Assembly: GCA_902826155.1 (NCBI GenBank)
Contig: CADEDU010000084.1
Location: 1 to 8,126 of the forward strand
Source of the DNA: an uncultured beta proteobacterium
Lineage (GTDB): Bacteria; Pseudomonadota; Gammaproteobacteria; Burkholderiales; SG8-39
Direction of reading: 5' to 3'
Length of the DNA stretch: 8,126 bases
Every line of letters starts with the position of its first letter. Within the stretch, counting starts at the first letter, position 1. A program made the translations under genes and the position numbers. The notes beneath the pieces are model-generated. The model was not told where the DNA came from. It made no database searches and saw nothing but the letters and a program-made list of their open reading frames with translations. Below are positions 5,562 to 8,126 of the stretch, one piece after another.

Positions 5562-6533
5562 ATGATGCGTCGACTCGTTGAACTATTAACAGTGCTCGTG
5601 CTGTGCGCGGTCGCGGGTGCGAGCGTTGCGCAGACCTATCCCGCCCGCCCGATCCGATTGATCGTGCCGTGGCCGCCGGGGCAGGCGACCGATCTGGCCG
5701 CACGCGTGGTCGGCGAGAAGATTTCGCAGACGCTCGGCCAGCCGGTAGTGACCGACAATCGCGCCGGTGCGAGCGGTTGGATCGGCACCGACGCAGTGGC
5801 CAAGGGTGCGGCCGACGGCTACACGCTGCTCGCCGCGTCGAGCGGACCGATCTCGATCAACCCGCTGCTCGCGAAAGTGCCCTACGACGTCGACAAGGAA
5901 CTCGCGCCGGTCAGCCTGATCGCGCTCGCACCGTTCGTGCTGGTCGCCGGAACCTCGGTGCCGGCCAACAACGCCAAGGAACTGATCGCGCTCGTTCGCG
6001 CCAACCCCGGCAAGTACAGCTTCGCCTCATCGGGCACTGGGGCCACCGCGCATCTGATCACCGAATCGTTCAACGTGCGTGCGCAGCTCAAGGCGGTGCA
6101 CGTGCCGTACAAGGGGAGCGCGCCCGCGATCACCGACATCATCGCCGGGCAGGTCGCGTACACGATCGAGACGCTCGCCTCGACCGCGCCGCACATCAAG
6201 TCGGGCAAGCTGAAGGCCTTCGGTCTGTCGACCGGGCAACGCAGCGTGACGATGCCCGATCTGCCCACGCTCGCCGAGGCGGCCGATCTGCCCGGCTTCG
6301 AGATCGGCGCATGGATCGGCTATATGGTGCAGGCCAACACGCCGCGCGAAATCATCAACCGTATCGCCGCCGAGGTCGACAAGGCGGTGCAGGCGCCCGA
6401 CGTGCGCGAGCGCTTCGCCGCGATGGGGCTGGAGCCGATCGCGCGCTCGCCCGAGCAGTTCTCCGCCTTCCTCAAGGAAGAGCGTGCGCGCTACGGAGCG
6501 ATCATCAAGCAGCTCAACATCAAGGTCGAGTGA
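5562..6533 (+). CDS. Tripartite tricarboxylate-type receptor, TctC/Bug family, copy 1 (323 aa)
   Basis: This is a periplasmic solute-binding protein that would capture a small carboxylate or related molecule. The signal peptide has a basic start (MMRR), a hydrophobic core and a likely cleavage after SVA (residue 23). There is no lipobox. The first ligand loop is IVPWPPGQATDLAAR (34-48), where many family members have GG instead of GQ. Then come GQPVVTDNRAGASG (59-72), DGYTLLAAS (85-93), the SSGTGATAHL loop (157-165), VHVPYKGSAP (179-188) and MPDLPTLAEA (231-240), all family hallmarks. Length is typical. GGAG (5552-5555) precedes the ATG at 5562; a second ATG at 5565 is also possible. No TctA or TctB gene is visible, as is common for these 'orphan' receptors. 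The ligand is unknown. Upstream, TACACT (5530-5535) could be a -10 box, but no matching -35 was found. Confidence 0.93.
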   Translation: MMRRLVELLTVLVLCAVAGASVAQTYPARPIRLIVPWPPGQATDLAARVVGEKISQTLGQPVVTDNRAGASGWIGTDAVAKGAADGYTLLAASSGPISINPLLAKVPYDVDKELAPVSLIALAPFVLVAGTSVPANNAKELIALVRANPGKYSFASSGTGATAHLITESFNVRAQLKAVHVPYKGSAPAITDIIAGQVAYTIETLASTAPHIKSGKLKAFGLSTGQRSVTMPDLPTLAEAADLPGFEIGAWIGYMVQANTPREIINRIAAEVDKAVQAPDVRERFAAMGLEPIARSPEQFSAFLKEERARYGAIIKQLNIKVE

Positions 6534-6560
6534 TTCGCGTTCGGATGGATTGAACGCGAA
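6534..6560. repeat. Perfect 9-base inverted repeat directly after the first Bug stop codon
   Basis: TTCGCGTTC (6534-6542) and GAACGCGAA (6552-6560) pair perfectly around a 9-base loop, starting at the first base after TGA (6531-6533). No T-run follows (the next bases are GGGCGAGG), so it is not a standard intrinsic terminator. It is more likely a 3' RNA-stabilising or partial-termination structure between the two receptor genes. Confidence 0.7.
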
Positions 6561-6562
6561 GG

Positions 6563-6589
6563 GCGAGGCGTTCCCACGTGGACGCTCGC
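6563..6589. repeat. Second, imperfect stem-loop in the Bug1-Bug2 spacer
   Basis: GCGAG (6563-6567) pairs with CTCGC (6585-6589), CGT (6569-6571) with ACG (6582-6584), and CC (6573-6574) with GG (6580-6581). This gives 10 base pairs with two single-base bulges and the loop CACGT. It begins two bases after the first hairpin and ends 17 bases before the GAGGA ribosome binding site of the next gene. Confidence 0.5.
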
Positions 6590-6619
6590 ACACCCGCACA
6601 CGCATCGAGGATCGATTCC

Positions 6620-7585
6620 ATGAACCGTCTGTTCGCATTCCTATTGGCGCTGCTTTGCTGTGGTGCCGCGTTGGCGCAAAGCGCGTATCCCAACCGTCCG
6701 ATTCGGCTTGTCATTCCGTGGCCACCCGGTCAGGCAACCGACTTGGCCGGACGACTGATCGCGCAGGAGTTGCAGAAGGCGCTGGGTCAGCCGGTGGTGC
6801 CCGACAACCGACCCGGCGCAGGCGGGATGATCGGCACCGACGCGGTCGCCAAGGCCGCGCCCGATGGCTACACGCTGCTCGCGGCTTCGAGTGGCCCGGT
6901 CACCGTGGCGCCGCTCATGCAGAAGGTGCCCTACAACGTCGACCAGGAACTCGCGCCGGTCTATCGCGTCGGCATGTCGCCGTATCTGCTGGTTGCGCAT
7001 CCGTCGTTTCCGGCGAACAACGCCAAGGAGTTCGTCGCGCTGCTCAAGGCCAATCCGGGCAAGTACACGTTTTCGTCCTCGGGCACGGGTGCCGCGGCAC
7101 ACCTGATCATCGAGATGTTCAATGCTGCCGCGCAGGTACAGGCGGTGCATGTCCCGTACAAAGGCAGCGCCCAGTCGCTGACGGACCTGATGAGCGGTCA
7201 AATCGGCTACTCGATCGAAACGCTTGCCGCCACCGGGCCGCACGTGCGCGCGGGTAAACTCAAGACCTTCGGCGTATCGTTCGAAAAGGGTAGTGCGCTC
7301 GCGCCTGAAGTCCCGCCCCTGGCGAGTGCGGCCGGCCTGCCCGGCTTCAATGCGGGGGCTTGGCTGGGTGTGATGGCTCCGGCCGGTACGCCTAAAGACG
7401 TCATCGCGCGCCTGGCCGCCGAGACCGAAAAGGCAACCCAATCGGCCGAATTCCGCGAACGCTTCAACCACATCCTGGTCGAACTCATTCCGGGGTCGAC
7501 CGAGACATTCGCGGCCTATCTGAAGAGCGAGAGCGCGCGCTACGCCGCGATCATCAAACAGGCTAACATCAGGCCGAACGACTGA
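6620..7585 (+). CDS. Tripartite tricarboxylate-type receptor, TctC/Bug family, copy 2 (321 aa)
   Basis: This is a second periplasmic receptor, paralogous to the gene just upstream; a gap-free hand alignment of the mature parts gives roughly 60% identity. The ATG at 6620 is preceded by GAGGA (6607-6611) at 8 bases; an ATG at 6578 in the same frame lies inside a stem-loop and has no such site. The signal peptide (MNRLFAFLLALLCCGAALA) probably ends at residue 19, before QSAYP. The ligand loop PWPPGQATD (33-41), SSSGTGAAAHL (152-162) and VHVPYKGSA (176-184) match copy 1. The later family motif, DLPTLAEA in copy 1, has become EVPPLASA here (230-237), so the second lobe has diverged and ligand specificity may differ. 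The 86-base spacer and shared strand suggest one transcript with copy 1. No membrane permease genes are in view. Confidence 0.93.
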   Translation: MNRLFAFLLALLCCGAALAQSAYPNRPIRLVIPWPPGQATDLAGRLIAQELQKALGQPVVPDNRPGAGGMIGTDAVAKAAPDGYTLLAASSGPVTVAPLMQKVPYNVDQELAPVYRVGMSPYLLVAHPSFPANNAKEFVALLKANPGKYTFSSSGTGAAAHLIIEMFNAAAQVQAVHVPYKGSAQSLTDLMSGQIGYSIETLAATGPHVRAGKLKTFGVSFEKGSALAPEVPPLASAAGLPGFNAGAWLGVMAPAGTPKDVIARLAAETEKATQSAEFRERFNHILVELIPGSTETFAAYLKSESARYAAIIKQANIRPND

Positions 7586-7587
7586 TT

Positions 7588-7629
7588 GCTTGGTGCGCGC
7601 GCAAGCGTGAACTTTCGTTCCAGGAAGTT
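7588..7629. repeat. Two consecutive stem-loops after the second Bug gene
   Basis: GCTTG (7588-7592) pairs with CAAGC (7602-7606) around a 9-base loop, starting two bases after the TGA. AACTTTC (7610-7616) then pairs with GGAAGTT (7623-7629), with one G-T wobble, around a 6-base loop. Neither is followed by a T-run. They repeat the pattern of two hairpins after a receptor gene seen at 6534-6589, although the sequences differ. Confidence 0.45.
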
Positions 7630-7776
7630 GCAGACGGATAGCCAGGGTCGGCGGCATCGACCACACCGATCCACCCGTCTGTTCCGCTGACATCGAGTCG
7701 ATCCCGGGGGTAAGACGAACGGTTGAGTGCGTGGGTGCTCGGCCGCGCCGTCCGCAACAGACACGAGGCGAGAACC
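7630..7776. other. Spacer before the kinase-like gene
   Basis: No convincing open frame is seen on the plus strand. The ribosome binding site of the next gene, GAGG (7765-7768), is at its right end. A search by eye found no paired -35/-10 boxes. A short odd-centred palindrome, ATCGAGTCGAT (7692-7702), is present and may be chance. Confidence 0.4.
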
Positions 7777-8126
7777 GTGAACAATCGGATCGAGCATCAG
7801 GCCGACGACCGGTCCGGTGGGCCGAACGAAGAGCTCACCATCCTTGACGACCGCTATGCGCTCGAGTTTCCGCTCGCCTACGCCGCAAGTGGTACCGCCT
7901 GGCTCGCGACCGATACCTTCACCGCAGGGGCCAAGCGAGTCGTCGTCAAATTTCTGAGCCGCCTCGACGAGGCCGATGCCGACGAGCTGGTGCTGCTGCG
8001 CACCCGTTTGACGCCGGCGCAGTTGCAGGCGGCGCGGGCATTGCCCCGCATCGACGATCTGGGCGGATTCGAAGCCGAGCCGTACATCGTGTTTTCGCGC
8101 ATCGATGGCCAGCCGCTCGACGAGTA
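7777..8126 (+). CDS. Protein kinase-like protein, N-terminal part (cut by window end)
   Basis: A GTG at 7777, 8 bases after GAGG (7765-7768), opens a frame with no stop for 116 codons up to the window edge. Residues about 23-116 resemble the N-lobe of a bacterial Ser/Thr protein kinase: LDDRYALEFPLAYAASGTAWLATD (23-46) is in the place of the glycine-rich loop, RVVVKFL (54-60) carries the candidate ATP-binding Lys58, DEADADELVLLRTRL (64-78) may be helix C with Glu70, and PYIVFSRIDGQPLDE (102-116) matches the hinge strand and the start of helix D. The loop is degenerate: where active kinases have GxGxxGxV, this protein has A34-A36-G39-A41. It could be a divergent kinase or a pseudokinase. The catalytic HRD and DFG regions lie outside the window. 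The first 20 residues are hydrophilic and charged. Confidence 0.7.
   Translation, partial: MNNRIEHQADDRSGGPNEELTILDDRYALEFPLAYAASGTAWLATDTFTAGAKRVVVKFLSRLDEADADELVLLRTRLTPAQLQAARALPRIDDLGGFEAEPYIVFSRIDGQPLDE

Noticed and set aside
5562..5640. Lipoprotein signal in the Bug receptors (Cys in the hydrophobic core)
   Set aside because: The residues before each Cys (LVLC in copy 1, LLCC in copy 2) do not fit a lipobox, which needs Gly, Ala or Ser just before Cys. Ordinary signal peptidase sites follow (SVA and ALA).
6641..7693. 350-codon open frame on the minus strand opposite the second Bug gene
   Set aside because: It mirrors the Bug coding frame in GC-rich DNA, is rich in Arg, and shows no family pattern or ribosome binding site. 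The plus-strand protein has a signal peptide and full family motifs.
7569..7784. Small minus-strand frame in the spacer after the second Bug gene
   Set aside because: A stretch reading GTDGWIGVVDAADPG looked protein-like, but there is no ribosome binding site, no family match I could recognise, and it overlaps the hairpins and the Bug2 3' end.

Overview
The window is GC-rich and densely coding. It looks like a chromosomal segment of a betaproteobacterium, most likely Burkholderiales-like. The strongest lineage hint is a tandem pair of periplasmic solute receptors of the TctC/Bug family, which is greatly expanded in that group. The codon use and the mix of small enzyme families (VOC, GlcG/HbpS-like, GST, PhyH, cupin) fit this. 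No rRNA, tRNA, insertion sequence, integrase or CRISPR array was seen, and no stretch over 300 bases lacks a gene.

Layout, left to right. (1) Bases 70-621 (+) encode a single-domain cupin with one canonical metal ligand replaced. (2) Bases 737-1430 (+) hold a compact toxin-antitoxin operon: a sigma70-type promoter with a palindrome inside it, a Phd/VapB-type antitoxin, and a PIN-domain toxin whose GTG start overlaps the antitoxin stop. Its base composition is visibly less GC-rich than its neighbours. (3) A GlcG/HbpS-like gene (1553-2044, -) and a VOC-fold gene (2155-2547, +) diverge from a 110-base spacer that carries a good promoter for the VOC gene. (4) A run of minus-strand genes, in transcription order, is GST (5353-4733), PhyH-like dioxygenase (4721-4053), YcxB-like membrane protein (3956-3441) and SAM-dependent methyltransferase (3398-2565). 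GST and PhyH are 11 bases apart and probably co-transcribed. The methyltransferase carries a perfect 15-base tandem repeat near its C-terminus. (5) Two paralogous TctC/Bug receptors (5562-6533 and 6620-7585, +) follow, with no TctA/TctB membrane genes in the window. (6) The right edge (7777 onward, +) is the N-terminal part of a protein kinase-like gene with a degenerate glycine loop, cut by the window end.

How the genes work together: the toxin and antitoxin are a clear functional pair. GST and PhyH are a probable operon, and the two Bug receptors probably sit on one transcript. The other genes look like a loose collection of metabolic and detoxification genes, and nothing shows that they form one pathway. 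The least expected sequence structure is the set of consecutive stem-loops in intercistronic gaps: three between PhyH and the YcxB-like gene, two between the Bug genes and two after the second Bug gene. I did not find a convincing new multi-gene system. The best leads are the paired receptors with structured spacers, the repeat-expanded methyltransferase, and the kinase-like gene at the edge.
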